A stretch of DNA of 64,000 nt from Microbulbifer hydrolyticus (lineage in GTDB: Bacteria; Pseudomonadota; Gammaproteobacteria; Pseudomonadales; Cellvibrionaceae), in NCBI RefSeq assembly GCF_009931115.1, contig NZ_CP047491.1, forward strand, positions 3,423,501 through 3,487,500. The letters run 5' to 3'. The translations under genes were made by a program, and so were the position numbers. Under the pieces are notes generated by a model that did not search any database, had not been told where the DNA came from, and saw nothing but the letters and a program-made list of their open reading frames with translations. Shown here in pieces: positions 1 to 9,338 of the stretch. The number at the start of each line of letters is the position of its first letter. Within the stretch, counting starts at the first letter, position 1.

Positions 1-125
1 CGCAGGGCCGTGGCCTGCAGCATGGTCTGGCTGCCGGCGAGGGGCAGGAACTGTTTCGGATAGGCTTCGCGCGACAGCGGCCACAGGCGCGAGCCGGTAC
101 CACCACAGAGAATGACAGGGATCAT
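1..125 (-). CDS. Mannose-1-phosphate guanylyltransferase, 5' part only (window edge)
   Basis: Read leftward from the ATG at 125, the first 41 codons give [20 protein letters not shown] and then a PKQFLPL stretch. This is the nucleotide-binding signature (GGxGxRLWPxSRxxxPKQF) of GDP-mannose pyrophosphorylases of the ManC/AlgA/CpsB type, which make GDP-mannose from mannose-1-phosphate and GTP for polysaccharide synthesis. The rest of the gene lies outside the window, so a fused phosphomannose isomerase domain cannot be judged. It diverges from uvrA. Confidence 0.85.
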   Translation of the reverse strand, partial: MIPVILCGGTGSRLWPLSREAYPKQFLPLAGSQTMLQATAL

Positions 126-188
126 GATTTCCGTATCCACACTGAATTATTCATTTGGGTTTATCCCCTCTGGTTGAGAGCACAACAT

Positions 189-217
189 TTTCGCACAGTG
201 GCACGCCAGATTATACT
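189..217 (+). promoter_or_regulatory. Possible uvrA promoter
   Basis: A good -10 hexamer TATACT (212-217) has a poor -35 candidate TTTCGC (189-194) at a 17-base spacing. A transcript from here would have a leader of about 55 bases before the GTG start of uvrA. No LexA-type CTG-N10-CAG box was found between 126 and 278. Confidence 0.35.
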
Positions 218-232
218 TGACCGTTTTCCCCC

Positions 233-256
233 GCCCGGTTCAACAACGAACCGGGC
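233..256 (+). other. Stem-loop in the uvrA leader
   Basis: A perfect 9-bp inverted repeat, GCCCGGTTC / GAACCGGGC, with a 6-base loop AACAAC, lies just upstream of the AGGA ribosome-binding site of uvrA. No U-tract follows, so it is not an intrinsic terminator. It may affect mRNA stability or translation. Confidence 0.5.
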
Positions 257-278
257 CAGCGACACAACAGGACGCCCA

Positions 279-3107
279 GTGGACACGATTTACGTCAGAG
301 GTGCGCGCACCCACAACCTCAAGAATATCGACCTGGATATTCCCCGCGACAAGCTGATCGTGATTACCGGCCTGTCGGGGTCTGGTAAGTCCTCACTCGC
401 CTTCGACACGCTGTACGCCGAGGGCCAGCGGCGCTATGTGGAGTCGCTCTCGACCTACGCCCGCCAGTTCCTGTCGATGATGGAAAAACCGGACGTGGAC
501 ACCGTAGAGGGCCTGTCTCCGGCCATCTCCATCGAGCAGAAGTCCACGTCCCACAACCCCCGCTCCACCGTGGGCACCATTACCGAGATCTACGATTACC
601 TGCGCCTGCTGTTTGCCCGCGTGGGCGAACCGCGCTGCCCGGACCACCACGAACCGCTGCAGGCGCAGACCGTGAGCCAGATGGTGGATCAGGTACTCGC
701 GCTGCCGGAGGGCAGCAAGATCATGCTGCTGGCACCGGTAATCCGCGACCGCAAGGGTGAGCACCTGCATGTATTCGAGCAGCTGCGCCGCGACGGCTTC
801 GTGCGCGCACGCATCGACGGCACGGTGTGCGACCTGGATGACACCCCCAAGCTGGATAAACGCAAAAAACATACCATCGAAGTGGTGGTGGACCGCTTCA
901 AGGTGCGCGACGACCTGCAGCTGCGCCTGGCCGAGTCCTTCGAGACCGCACTCAATCTCACCGACGGCATCGCCTCCATCAGTTTTATGGACGGCGACCA
1001 GGAAGACCGCCTGTTTTCCGCCCGCCACGCCTGCCCGGTATGTGACTACTCACTGGACGAGCTGGAACCGCGGCTGTTTTCGTTCAACAACCCCGCTGGC
1101 GCCTGCCCGGCCTGCGACGGACTCGGTGTAAAGCAGTTCTTTGACGAGGACAAAGTGATCCTCGATGCGGAGAGCAGCATCTCCGAGGGCGCCATTCGCG
1201 GCTGGGACCGCCGCAACATCTACTACTACCACATGCTGGATTCCCTCGCGGAGCACTACGACTTCGACCTCGACAAGCCGTGGAAGAAACTGCGCAAGCG
1301 CGATCGCGAGGTCATCCTGCACGGCAGCGGCGACACCCCTATCGATTTCAGCTATGTCAACGATCGCGGCGACGTCACCATCCGCCGCCACACCTTTGAG
1401 GGCATCATCCCCAATTTCCAGCGCCGCTACCGGGATACCGAATCCCAGTCGGTGCGCGAGGAGCTGGCCAAATACCTCAGCACCCAGAAATGCCCCGACT
1501 GTAGCGGCACCCGCCTGCGCCGGGAGGCGCGCAATGTGTTTGTCGACAACCGCACCCTGTCGCAAATCACCGAGTTGCCGGTTGGGGATGCCTTCGAATA
1601 CTTCGCCAACCAGCTGAAGTTCAAGGGCGCGCAGAAGGAAATCGCGGACAAGATCCTCAAAGAGCTGCGCGACCGTTTTCGTTTCCTGGTGGACGTGGGC
1701 CTCAATTACCTGACCCTGAACCGCAGTGCCGAGACCCTGTCCGGCGGGGAAGCCCAGCGTATTCGCCTGGCGAGCCAGATCGGCGCCGGCCTTGTCGGCG
1801 TGATGTACATTCTCGACGAGCCCTCCATCGGCCTGCACCAGCGGGACAACGAGCGACTGCTGAATACCCTCACGCACCTGCGCGACATCGGCAACACCGT
1901 GATTGTGGTGGAGCACGATGAAGACGCGATCCGCGCGGCAGACTTTATCGTGGATATCGGCCCCGGTGCCGGAGTGCACGGTGGCGAAGTGGTCGCCGCC
2001 GGCACCCATGAAGAAATCGCAGCCTGTGAACGCTCACTTACCGGCCAGTACCTGTCCGGTGTGAAAGAGATTGCGATCCCGAAAAAACGCAACCCCGCCA
2101 CGGGCGAGGTACTGCGCATCAAGGGCGCCACCGGCAACAACCTGAAAAATGTGGACCTGGAAATTCCGGTGGGGCTATTCACCTGCGTGACCGGCGTCTC
2201 CGGATCCGGCAAGTCCACCCTGATCAACACCACCCTGTACCCGCTGGCGGCCACCGCGCTGAACAAGGCCACCACGCTCAAGGCGTCGGCGCACAAAGAC
2301 ATCGAGGGGCTGGGCCACTTCGACAAGTGTGTGGACATCGACCAGAGTCCCATCGGCCGCACGCCGCGTTCCAACCCCGCCACCTACACCGGTATTTTCA
2401 CTCCGATCCGCGAGCTGTTTTCCGGAACCCAGGAAGCGCGCTCCCGCGGTTACAAGCCCGGTCGTTTCAGCTTCAACGTCAAGGGCGGTCGCTGCGAAGC
2501 CTGCCAGGGCGACGGTGTGATCAAGGTGGAAATGCACTTTCTGCCCGACATCTACGTGCCCTGCGACACCTGCAAGGGCAAGCGCTATAACCGCGAGACT
2601 CTCGAGGTGCACTACAAGGGCAAAAATATCCACGAAGTGCTGGAAATGACCGTGGAGGATGCGCGGGAGTTTTTCGACCCGGTGCCGTCGATCGCCAAGA
2701 AGTTGCAGACCCTGATGGATGTCGGCCTTTCCTACATCAAACTCGGCCAGGCGGCGACCACCCTGTCCGGCGGTGAGGCGCAGCGGGTGAAACTGTCCCG
2801 CGAACTGTCCAAGCGCGATACCGGCCAGACCCTGTATATTCTCGACGAGCCCACCACCGGCCTGCACTTCGCCGATATCCAGCTGCTGCTGGACGTTCTG
2901 CACCGCTTGCGCGACCACGGCAACACCATCGTGGTGATCGAACACAACCTGGACGTCATCAAGACCGCGGACTGGATTGTGGACCTGGGCCCGGAAGGCG
3001 GCTCGGGGGGCGGCGAGATCATCGCTACCGGCACCCCGGAGCAGGTCGCCAAGGTGAAGGGGTCACATACCGGACGTTTCCTGAAGTCCATGCTCAAGGC
3101 CCGCTGA
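279..3107 (+). CDS. uvrA: Excinuclease ABC subunit A
   Basis: UvrA is the damage-sensing ATPase of nucleotide excision repair; it loads UvrB on lesions. The protein has two ABC modules. The first Walker A is GLSGSGKS (about residues 31-38) and the second is GVSGSGKST. Each module has an LSGGEAQR signature and an ILDEP Walker B. Zinc-finger CxxC pairs are present (CPVC and CPAC in the first half; CEAC and CDTC near the C terminus). I chose the GTG at 279 because [16 protein letters not shown] matches the family N terminus, AGGA lies at 268-271, and the resulting 942 residues match E. coli UvrA (940). The frame is open further upstream to 174, but that extension looks unlike UvrA. Confidence 0.97.
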   Translation: MDTIYVRGARTHNLKNIDLDIPRDKLIVITGLSGSGKSSLAFDTLYAEGQRRYVESLSTYARQFLSMMEKPDVDTVEGLSPAISIEQKSTSHNPRSTVGTITEIYDYLRLLFARVGEPRCPDHHEPLQAQTVSQMVDQVLALPEGSKIMLLAPVIRDRKGEHLHVFEQLRRDGFVRARIDGTVCDLDDTPKLDKRKKHTIEVVVDRFKVRDDLQLRLAESFETALNLTDGIASISFMDGDQEDRLFSARHACPVCDYSLDELEPRLFSFNNPAGACPACDGLGVKQFFDEDKVILDAESSISEGAIRGWDRRNIYYYHMLDSLAEHYDFDLDKPWKKLRKRDREVILHGSGDTPIDFSYVNDRGDVTIRRHTFEGIIPNFQRRYRDTESQSVREELAKYLSTQKCPDCSGTRLRREARNVFVDNRTLSQITELPVGDAFEYFANQLKFKGAQKEIADKILKELRDRFRFLVDVGLNYLTLNRSAETLSGGEAQRIRLASQIGAGLVGVMYILDEPSIGLHQRDNERLLNTLTHLRDIGNTVIVVEHDEDAIRAADFIVDIGPGAGVHGGEVVAAGTHEEIAACERSLTGQYLSGVKEIAIPKKRNPATGEVLRIKGATGNNLKNVDLEIPVGLFTCVTGVSGSGKSTLINTTLYPLAATALNKATTLKASAHKDIEGLGHFDKCVDIDQSPIGRTPRSNPATYTGIFTPIRELFSGTQEARSRGYKPGRFSFNVKGGRCEACQGDGVIKVEMHFLPDIYVPCDTCKGKRYNRETLEVHYKGKNIHEVLEMTVEDAREFFDPVPSIAKKLQTLMDVGLSYIKLGQAATTLSGGEAQRVKLSRELSKRDTGQTLYILDEPTTGLHFADIQLLLDVLHRLRDHGNTIVVIEHNLDVIKTADWIVDLGPEGGSGGGEIIATGTPEQVAKVKGSHTGRFLKSMLKAR

Positions 3108-3158
3108 TCGCGCAATCTATCCCTTTACAGGCAGAACTATCCATTCGCAGGGACGCAA

Positions 3159-4388
3159 ATGCTGAAAATAAAAAACTCCCTGAGTATCGGCCCCGCCGCC
3201 ATGGTGGCGGCGGCCTTTATCGGGCCCGGTACGGTGATTACCGCGAGCCTTGCCGGCGCCAACTACGGTTACGCCCTTTTGTGGGCACTGCTGTTCGCCA
3301 TGCTGGCGAGCATCATCCTGCAGGAAATGGCTGCGCGCCTGGGACTGGTGACCGGCCGCGGGCTCGGCGAAAACATCCGCGACGCGTTGCAGCGGCCACT
3401 GTGGCGCTGGCCCGCGATGGCGCTTGTGGTCAGCGCCATCGTTATCGGCAACGCCGCCTATGAAAGCGGCAACCTGGCGGGAGCCAGTGCCGGCCTGAAA
3501 CTGCTGACAGAAGCCGGCGCGGAGCCCGCCGACACCGGCACCCTGTGGCCTATAGCAGTCGCAGCAATTGCCGCCGCGCTGCTCTGGAGTGGCAGTTACC
3601 GGACGATCGAACGGGCATTGATCGCTCTGGTCGCGCTGATGAGCCTCGCTTTTCTACTCACCTTTGCGCTGTCGCGCCCGGATATGGGTGCCCTGTTATC
3701 CGGGCTGCTGGTTCCCTCCCTGCCCGCCGGCGCAACACTGACCGCCATCGCGCTGATCGGTACCACGGTGGTGCCCTACAACCTGTTCCTGCACAGTTCG
3801 AGTGTCAGCCAGAAATGGCAGTCCGCCGAACAGCTGCCGCTGGCACGCCGGGATATATTTTTCTCCATTCCACTCGGCGGACTGATATCCATCGCGATCG
3901 CGTCGACGGCCGCATCGGCCTTTTTCGCCCAACAGCTGTCCATTTCCAGCGCCAGTGAAATGGCGCGCTCGCTGGAGCCCCTGTTCGGCACCAGTGCACG
4001 CTACTGCATGGGAGTCGGGTTATTTGCGGCAGGAATATCCTCGGCGCTGACGGCACCGCTGGCGTCGGCCTATGCCCTGTGCGGCATACTCGGCAAATCG
4101 CCGGACCTTAAGGCGATACACTTTCGCGCTATCTGGCTGGCGATCATCGTGATTGGCGCTCTGGTGGCGATCCAGGGGATCCGGCCGCTGCGCCTGATCT
4201 GGTTCGCACAGATCGCCAACGGACTGCTGCTGCCCATCGTCACCGCCTTTCTGCTGTGGACAATGAACAGCTCCCGACTCGGCCTGTACCGCAACGCCTG
4301 GTGGCAGAATGCCCTGGGTCTACTGGTACTGGTGATTTCAGTCGTGCTCGGCGGACGCAGCCTGCTCGCCGCCTTCGGCTGGCTGTGA
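3159..4388 (+). CDS. Nramp-fold (SLC11-like) transporter lacking the metal ligands
   Basis: A 409-residue polytopic membrane protein that aligns along its length with MntH/Nramp transporters: the TM1 region continues into AGANYGYALLW and then GLVTGRGLGENIRD, and the TM6 region reads VVPYNLFLHS. The canonical TM1 motif DPGN is replaced by GPGT (residues about 22-25), and the TM6 motif ATVMPH reads TTVVPY. All four residues that coordinate the metal in Nramp structures (Asp, Asn, Ala, Met) are therefore changed. The start has an AGGGA ribosome-binding site. It is 52 bases after uvrA and 54 bases before pxpA. The location suggests transport of 5-oxoproline or another organic solute, but that is inference; a metal substrate is unlikely. 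Confidence 0.8.
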   Translation: MLKIKNSLSIGPAAMVAAAFIGPGTVITASLAGANYGYALLWALLFAMLASIILQEMAARLGLVTGRGLGENIRDALQRPLWRWPAMALVVSAIVIGNAAYESGNLAGASAGLKLLTEAGAEPADTGTLWPIAVAAIAAALLWSGSYRTIERALIALVALMSLAFLLTFALSRPDMGALLSGLLVPSLPAGATLTAIALIGTTVVPYNLFLHSSSVSQKWQSAEQLPLARRDIFFSIPLGGLISIAIASTAASAFFAQQLSISSASEMARSLEPLFGTSARYCMGVGLFAAGISSALTAPLASAYALCGILGKSPDLKAIHFRAIWLAIIVIGALVAIQGIRPLRLIWFAQIANGLLLPIVTAFLLWTMNSSRLGLYRNAWWQNALGLLVLVISVVLGGRSLLAAFGWL

Positions 4389-4442
4389 TCGCGCAACCGG
4401 AATCACCACCCACGCAAATACGGAGATGTAGACGGAATTACC

Positions 4443-5192
4443 ATGCACACCATTGATATCAACTGCGACCTGGGTGAAGGCGAGACTGCGGAGGACTGCG
4501 CGCGGGACGCGCGGATCATGCCGTACCTTTCCCGCTGCAATATTGCCTGTGGCGGTCATGCCGGCAACGCGACCACCATGGCACTGTCACTGGAAAATGC
4601 CCGCAAAGCCGGTATCGCCGCGGGCGCGCATCCGGGCTACCCGGACCGGGAAAATTTTGGGCGCATCTCACCCGCGCTTTCGCGAGAGTCCCTGCTGTCC
4701 TCCGTGGGAGAGCAGATATACACCCTGCAAAAATATGCGGCGGCAGCGCAGGTAGAGCTTACCCATATCAAACTGCACGGTGCGCTCTACAACGATGCCG
4801 AGGCCGATACGGGTCTCGCGGAAGACTTGTTGCGCCTGATCTCCCGGGAGTTCGCCAATCTCAAGGTTCTGGTACTGGCCAATGCCGCCATGGAGCGGGC
4901 CGCGAGAAAGTACCGCCACCCGCTGTTGCGCGAGGGCTTTATGGATCGACGCTATCTGGACTACAACCAGCTCGCTCCCCGCAGCATGTCCGGGTCGGTC
5001 ATCCAGGATTTCGAACAGTGCCTGGCGCAGGCTGTGGCGCTCACAACCGGCAAATCGTTTTTATCCATTGACGGAAGGCCGCTGCAGTTTTCCGTTGACA
5101 GTATCTGCCTGCACGGCGATAACCCGGAGGCGGAATCCATCGCCCAGTCGTTGCAGCAGGAGTTGCTGTGTGCCGGAATCCACACATGCTGA
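4443..5192 (+). CDS. pxpA: 5-oxoprolinase subunit A (LamB/YcsF family)
   Basis: PxpA acts with PxpB and PxpC to open 5-oxoproline (pyroglutamate) to glutamate at the cost of ATP; this clears a spontaneous damage product of glutamine and glutamate. The 249-residue protein carries the family signatures DINCDLGEG at the N terminus, ACGGHAG (about residues 36-42), GAHPGYPDRENFGR and KLHGALYN. Length is as expected for YcsF proteins (about 245-255). Its last codons overlap the start region of pxpB, which indicates translational coupling. Confidence 0.95.
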   Translation: MHTIDINCDLGEGETAEDCARDARIMPYLSRCNIACGGHAGNATTMALSLENARKAGIAAGAHPGYPDRENFGRISPALSRESLLSSVGEQIYTLQKYAAAAQVELTHIKLHGALYNDAEADTGLAEDLLRLISREFANLKVLVLANAAMERAARKYRHPLLREGFMDRRYLDYNQLAPRSMSGSVIQDFEQCLAQAVALTTGKSFLSIDGRPLQFSVDSICLHGDNPEAESIAQSLQQELLCAGIHTC

Positions 5193-5965
5193 AAGAGCGG
5201 ATGTTTGAAATTCAGCCGAATGGTGACGCGGCGCTGGATATCCGCTTTGACCAGGCCCCCGGCGAGTTGCTCAGTGAACGGATCATCGCCCTCGCCGACG
5301 CCATCGAGTCAGCATCGATCAGGGCGGTCACCGAGCTGGTGCCCGCCTACCAGTGCCTCACGGTGTGTTTCGACCCACTGCGACTTCCCGGCGCCGGTTC
5401 CGGCGCAGCGGAAATGTCAGAACTGGAAAACACACTGCGCGCGCTGACAAACCAGATACTGTCTCAGGAGACATATGCGCACAGCGGTCGTTCCCTGATC
5501 CGGATACCGGTGTGTTACGACAGCGAATTTGCACCGGACATGCACACCGTCTGCGAGCAGTCCGGACTCACCGCACAGGAGGTCGTCAGCCGCCACACGG
5601 CGCCCAGGTACCTGGTGCACATGCTCGGCTTTACCCCGGGGTTTCTCTACCTCGGCGGCCTGGATCAAAAGCTGCACTGCCCACGCAAGGCGCGGCCGGC
5701 GCTGAATGTCCCGGCGGGGTCAGTGGGTATCGGCGGAGCCCAGACCGGAATCTATCCCCAGGCGACCCCCGGCGGCTGGCAGATCATCGGCCGCACGCCA
5801 CTCGCGCTGTTTCGCCCGCAGCAGCAGCCCGCCTTCATCGCCCGCCCCCTGGACCGGGTACAGTTTGTCGCCATCAGCGCGGAGCAATTCGCCGCGATCG
5901 ACCCGCTGACCGCGATGGAAAAATTCCCGCTGGACGCCCCCCTCCCCCCCTCGGAGGCCGGGTGA
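5186..5965 (+). CDS. pxpB: 5-oxoprolinase subunit B
   Basis: PxpB (YbgJ, KipI-like, CT_C_D domain) is the second 5-oxoprolinase subunit. The family core is evident: VHMLGFTPGFLYLGGL, then NVPAGSVGIGGAQTGIYPQ and TPGGWQIIGRTP. The ATG at 5186 overlaps the pxpA stop (ATGCTGA). A second ATG at 5201, giving MFEIQPNGDAALDIRF, fits the family N terminus slightly better and has a purine-rich GAAAGAG just upstream, so it may be the true start. The stop codon overlaps the pxpC start as TGATG. Confidence 0.93.
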   Translation: MLKERMFEIQPNGDAALDIRFDQAPGELLSERIIALADAIESASIRAVTELVPAYQCLTVCFDPLRLPGAGSGAAEMSELENTLRALTNQILSQETYAHSGRSLIRIPVCYDSEFAPDMHTVCEQSGLTAQEVVSRHTAPRYLVHMLGFTPGFLYLGGLDQKLHCPRKARPALNVPAGSVGIGGAQTGIYPQATPGGWQIIGRTPLALFRPQQQPAFIARPLDRVQFVAISAEQFAAIDPLTAMEKFPLDAPLPPSEAG

Positions 5966-6897
5966 TGGCCTTGCGTATTATCAAACCCGGATTGCAAACC
6001 ACGGTGCAGAACGGGGGGCGACCGGGCAATCTCCGCTGGGGACTTTCCCGCGGAGGCGCCGCGGATACCTTCGCCATGGCCCTGGGTAACCTGCTGCTGC
6101 GCAACCCGGCTTCACACCCCTGCCTGGAGGTGGCGGTGACCGGGCCTGAAATTGACGTTACCGACGACGTGTCGATTGCGGTGACCGGTGCCCGCTTTGA
6201 TCTGTTCCACAATGACAGCCTGGTGGAAAACGACGAGGTGATTCCACTGCGCGCCGGCGACCGGCTTCGTTTCGGCGCACTCAGATCCGGCGCGCGCGCC
6301 TATATTGCGCTGGCGGGGCAAATGGACCTCACTGCCAGCTTTGGCAGTTTTTCCACCCATGTAATCTCCGGGTTTGGCGGACTGCACGGGCGGGCACTTC
6401 GCGCCGGTGATCTGTTGGCACTGCATCACTGCCGCGCAGAATCACGGCGGGCACTGCCCGCGCAGTACCGCCTGGACTATCGGGCCCGCCCCCTGTTGCG
6501 TGTGGTACCGGGGCTCGAGGCACAGTACTTTTCCACCGCCACACTGGCGCGGTTTTACGGGGGCGGCTTTACGGTTTCCCCCCAGAGCAACCGCATGGGC
6601 ATCCGTCTCGAAGGCGCGCCCCTTCCGGTGGCGGATCTGCCGCAGCAGATTTCCTCCGGGCTGTGTATGGGGACGGTGCAGGTCCCCCCAAATGGCCTGC
6701 CGATTGTCAGCTTTGTGGAAGGGCAGACCATCGGCGGCTACCCGAGAATCGCCCATGTGATCAGCGCGGACCTGCACCGTCTGGGGCAGCTGACGGCCGG
6801 TGCGCGGCTGGATTTTGAAGTCGTGTCGCTGCGCAGTGCCCACCGCATCCTCAAGGACAAGTCCCGACTGCTCGACCAGCTCGCAAACCTGCTGTGA
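5965..6897 (+). CDS. pxpC: 5-oxoprolinase subunit C
   Basis: PxpC (YbgK, KipA-like, CT_A_B domain) completes the PxpABC enzyme. The ATG at 5965 shares its A with the TGA of pxpB. The 310 residues equal the length of E. coli YbgK. Recognisable parts are IIKPGLQTTVQNGGRPG at the N terminus, SRGGAADTFAMALGN, NRMGIRLEG and GGYPRIAHVISADL. The open frame runs upstream inside pxpB, but that part is a shadow of pxpB. The gene ends the Nramp-like/pxpABC cluster. Confidence 0.94.
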   Translation: MALRIIKPGLQTTVQNGGRPGNLRWGLSRGGAADTFAMALGNLLLRNPASHPCLEVAVTGPEIDVTDDVSIAVTGARFDLFHNDSLVENDEVIPLRAGDRLRFGALRSGARAYIALAGQMDLTASFGSFSTHVISGFGGLHGRALRAGDLLALHHCRAESRRALPAQYRLDYRARPLLRVVPGLEAQYFSTATLARFYGGGFTVSPQSNRMGIRLEGAPLPVADLPQQISSGLCMGTVQVPPNGLPIVSFVEGQTIGGYPRIAHVISADLHRLGQLTAGARLDFEVVSLRSAHRILKDKSRLLDQLANLL

Positions 6898-7027
6898 AAC
6901 CCGGCGCATCGTCCTGGCCTCGTCGCCAGTGTCGTGCCAGCGATGTGCCAGCCCGGGCAGCCCGTCACGGAATTGGCGCTCTATCCCCTTCCACCCGGCA
7001 AGTGCTTTCGCTAACTTCTCCCACGCG

Positions 7028-7043
7028 AATGACAGCGCTGTCA
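7028..7043 (+). promoter_or_regulatory. Palindromic operator, NagR-like
   Basis: AATGACAGCGCTGTCA contains a perfect 14-bp palindrome TGACAGCGCTGTCA, whose 3' end is 47 bases before the chitinase start codon. From memory it closely resembles the binding site of the LacI-family GlcNAc repressor NagR, reported in Shewanella and Xanthomonas (consensus close to AATGACARCGYTGTCATT). A second short palindrome, GCTTAAGC, follows at 7051-7058. The regulator assignment is inference, because no nag gene lies in the window. Confidence 0.55.
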
Positions 7044-7089
7044 AAGCGTTGCTTAAGCGACAAAAGAAATAAAAATAAATGGAGAAGAC

Positions 7090-9126
7090 ATGCTCACTCG
7101 ATCCCGGCCGATGGCCATATCCACAACCAATGTATCAGCAAGAAAACACCGCACGAGCACCTTTTGCGCCCTGCTGCCACTGCTTGCCCTGGTCTCCGTG
7201 CCAACCAACGCTGCGCTGCCAGCAGAAGCCTACGAGGCCGGACAAAGCTATTCCGGCGGCAGCCTTGTGTGTTATCAACAGGACCTGTTCCGCGCCCAGT
7301 GGTGGGCGGGACCGGGCGACTCCCCGGAAGACGCCTACACCGCCACCAACAGCTGGGATAGCCCCTGGGTTGTCGACAAACCCGGAGCCTGCCTCGATGA
7401 CGGCAGCAACCGGGCACCCGTCGCCAGCGCCACCGCCACACCCGCGGAAATAACCGGTGCCGGCAGCATCGCGCTGGACGGGAGCCTGTCCACTGACCCG
7501 GACGGCGACGCGCTTAACTTTACCTGGGCACAGATCTCTCCGCAGTCCCCGCTCGCGACGATCCACGCTCCGGGTGCGAGCGGCACCCAGGTGGACCTTC
7601 CGGAGGTCGAAGCCGACACCCTCTACGAGTTCCGGCTTACCGTGGCGGACGCCACAGAATCCGATTACGCCACGACTACCGTACTGCAGCGAAGCGGCAC
7701 CACCGTTCCCCGGGTGACCGAAGCTGTGATTACCGCGCCGGGATCCGTTTCCGGCTGTCCGGCCAGTGTCACCCTGAGCGCAGAGGGTTCCAGCTACCCC
7801 GAGGGAGAGACCTTCGTCTTCTCGTGGCGCCAGACCGGTGGACCGGCGGCAGAAATCCTTTCACCCAATGCCACAACCACACAGGTGAACCTGCCGGATC
7901 CCGGCACGGAAGCGTCCTACAGTTTTGAACTGCAAATGACCAACGGCGAGCTAGTGGCAACCGATTCGGTTGTGATCGAGCAGCGGTGCAGTCAGGATGG
8001 CTTCACCATCCCGTTGAGTACGCTCGAGGCCAGGGAATCTGAGCTGACTTCCAGCCCACTGTTTTCCCAGGTAAAGGCATCCATCGTAACGCGGGAAAAT
8101 TCCGCGGTAGAAGCCGTTGTTCCCGGTAGAGCCGAAAACCCTGCGAATGTGCAGCGAGTCGAATCCATCGTCGACAACTCGGACTGGGACTTCCTGTTTC
8201 CGGTGCGCGCGGCAGAGTATTCCTACAGCAACTTTTTACGTGCGGTGGCGAAGTTCCCCGCTTTTTGCGGTGACTATAATGATGGCCGCGATGCCGACGC
8301 GATCTGCCGTAAATCCCTCGCCACCATGTTCGCGCACTTTACCCAGGAAACTGGTGGCCACACACCCCACTGGAGCGAGCCCGAATGGCGGCAGGGTTTG
8401 TACTTCATCCGCGAACAAGGATGGAGCGAGAGCATGCCGAATGGCTACGGTATCTGTGACACATCTACCTGGCAGGCACAGCAATGGCCCTGTGCGACCT
8501 TCGCCGACGGCAGCTACAAAAGCTATTTTGGTCGAGGCGCCAAACAGCTGAGCTACAACTACAATTACGGCCCGTTTTCCGCTGCGATGTTTGACGATGT
8601 GGGCGTACTGTTACAGGAGCCCAACCTGGTTGCGGACACCTGGCTCAATCTTGCCAGTGCGGTCTTTTTCTTTGTTTACCCCCAGCCCCCAAAACCCAGC
8701 ATGCTGCACGTGATCGACGGCACCTGGCAGCCCAACAGCCAGGACTTGAACAGCGGCCTGGTGCCGGGGTTCGGGGTCACTACCATGATCATCAACGGCG
8801 GGATCGAATGTGGCGGCAGCAATGAGCATGCGCAATCGCAAAACCGAATTGACTACTACCGCAACTTTGCCGATTACCTCGGCGTCGCGATTGATAGTAG
8901 TGAAGTTCTGGGTTGCGCGGGTATGGACCGCTTTGCCGTGGGCGGCGCCGGGGCGCTGGATATTTACTGGGAGCAGGACTGGAGCTGGGATCCGCAGTAT
9001 CCAAACGGCAAAAGCTATGCCTGCAAACTGGTTGGTTACCAGACGCGCTTTTCTGCATTTATCGAAGGTGACTATGCACGCTGCGTGGATCACTTCTTCG
9101 AGGTGAATATCGATTACAGCCGATAA
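7090..9126 (+). CDS. Secreted GH19 chitinase with a chitin-binding and two Ig-like modules
   Basis: This 678-residue exported protein is predicted to cut chitin outside the cell. A signal peptide ends near VPTNA (residue 41). Residues about 42-95 look like a CBM5/12 chitin-binding module (YEAGQSYSGGSLVCYQ and AQWWAGPGD). Two PKD/Ig-like linker domains follow (about 100-200, with DGSLSTDPDGDALNFTW, and about 205-300). The GH19 catalytic domain spans about 370-600. The acid is E420 in TQETGGH and the likely second catalytic Glu is E442 in FIREQGW, 22 residues later, as in plant GH19 enzymes; YFGRGAKQLSYNYNYG and MIINGGIECG also match. GGAG at 7081 supports the start. The upstream palindrome suggests control by GlcNAc. 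Confidence 0.93.
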   Translation: MLTRSRPMAISTTNVSARKHRTSTFCALLPLLALVSVPTNAALPAEAYEAGQSYSGGSLVCYQQDLFRAQWWAGPGDSPEDAYTATNSWDSPWVVDKPGACLDDGSNRAPVASATATPAEITGAGSIALDGSLSTDPDGDALNFTWAQISPQSPLATIHAPGASGTQVDLPEVEADTLYEFRLTVADATESDYATTTVLQRSGTTVPRVTEAVITAPGSVSGCPASVTLSAEGSSYPEGETFVFSWRQTGGPAAEILSPNATTTQVNLPDPGTEASYSFELQMTNGELVATDSVVIEQRCSQDGFTIPLSTLEARESELTSSPLFSQVKASIVTRENSAVEAVVPGRAENPANVQRVESIVDNSDWDFLFPVRAAEYSYSNFLRAVAKFPAFCGDYNDGRDADAICRKSLATMFAHFTQETGGHTPHWSEPEWRQGLYFIREQGWSESMPNGYGICDTSTWQAQQWPCATFADGSYKSYFGRGAKQLSYNYNYGPFSAAMFDDVGVLLQEPNLVADTWLNLASAVFFFVYPQPPKPSMLHVIDGTWQPNSQDLNSGLVPGFGVTTMIINGGIECGGSNEHAQSQNRIDYYRNFADYLGVAIDSSEVLGCAGMDRFAVGGAGALDIYWEQDWSWDPQYPNGKSYACKLVGYQTRFSAFIEGDYARCVDHFFEVNIDYSR

Positions 9127-9150
9127 CCTCAGCGAATCATCCAGATAGAT

Positions 9151-9179
9151 AAGAGGCCGGTAGCATCCGGCCTCTTTTC
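9151..9179 (+). terminator. Intrinsic terminator after the chitinase gene
   Basis: AAGAGGCCGG and CCGGCCTCTT form a 10-bp stem with a 6-base loop, ending in TTTTCT. It lies 24 bases after the chitinase stop codon. Confidence 0.85.
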
Positions 9180-9338
9180 TCTATGCAAGTGTAGCGGCGC
9201 TGCTGTATTCAAAACTGGACAATCGCTACCGCTCCACGAAGAAATCGTGTTGCGTCAGAGGTGCTTTAGCACAAGCGCTTCGTAGGCGCCTATTGCACCA
9301 GTTGAAGGCGTATATGGTTGCAACGCTCGACGCAACCT

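Noticed and set aside
126..278. LexA box upstream of uvrA
   Set aside because: No CTG-N10-CAG pair with an AT-rich centre was found.
5353..5964. Long N-terminal extension of pxpC
   Set aside because: It overlaps pxpB in another frame and has no family similarity. The ATG at 5965 gives the correct length and coupled start.
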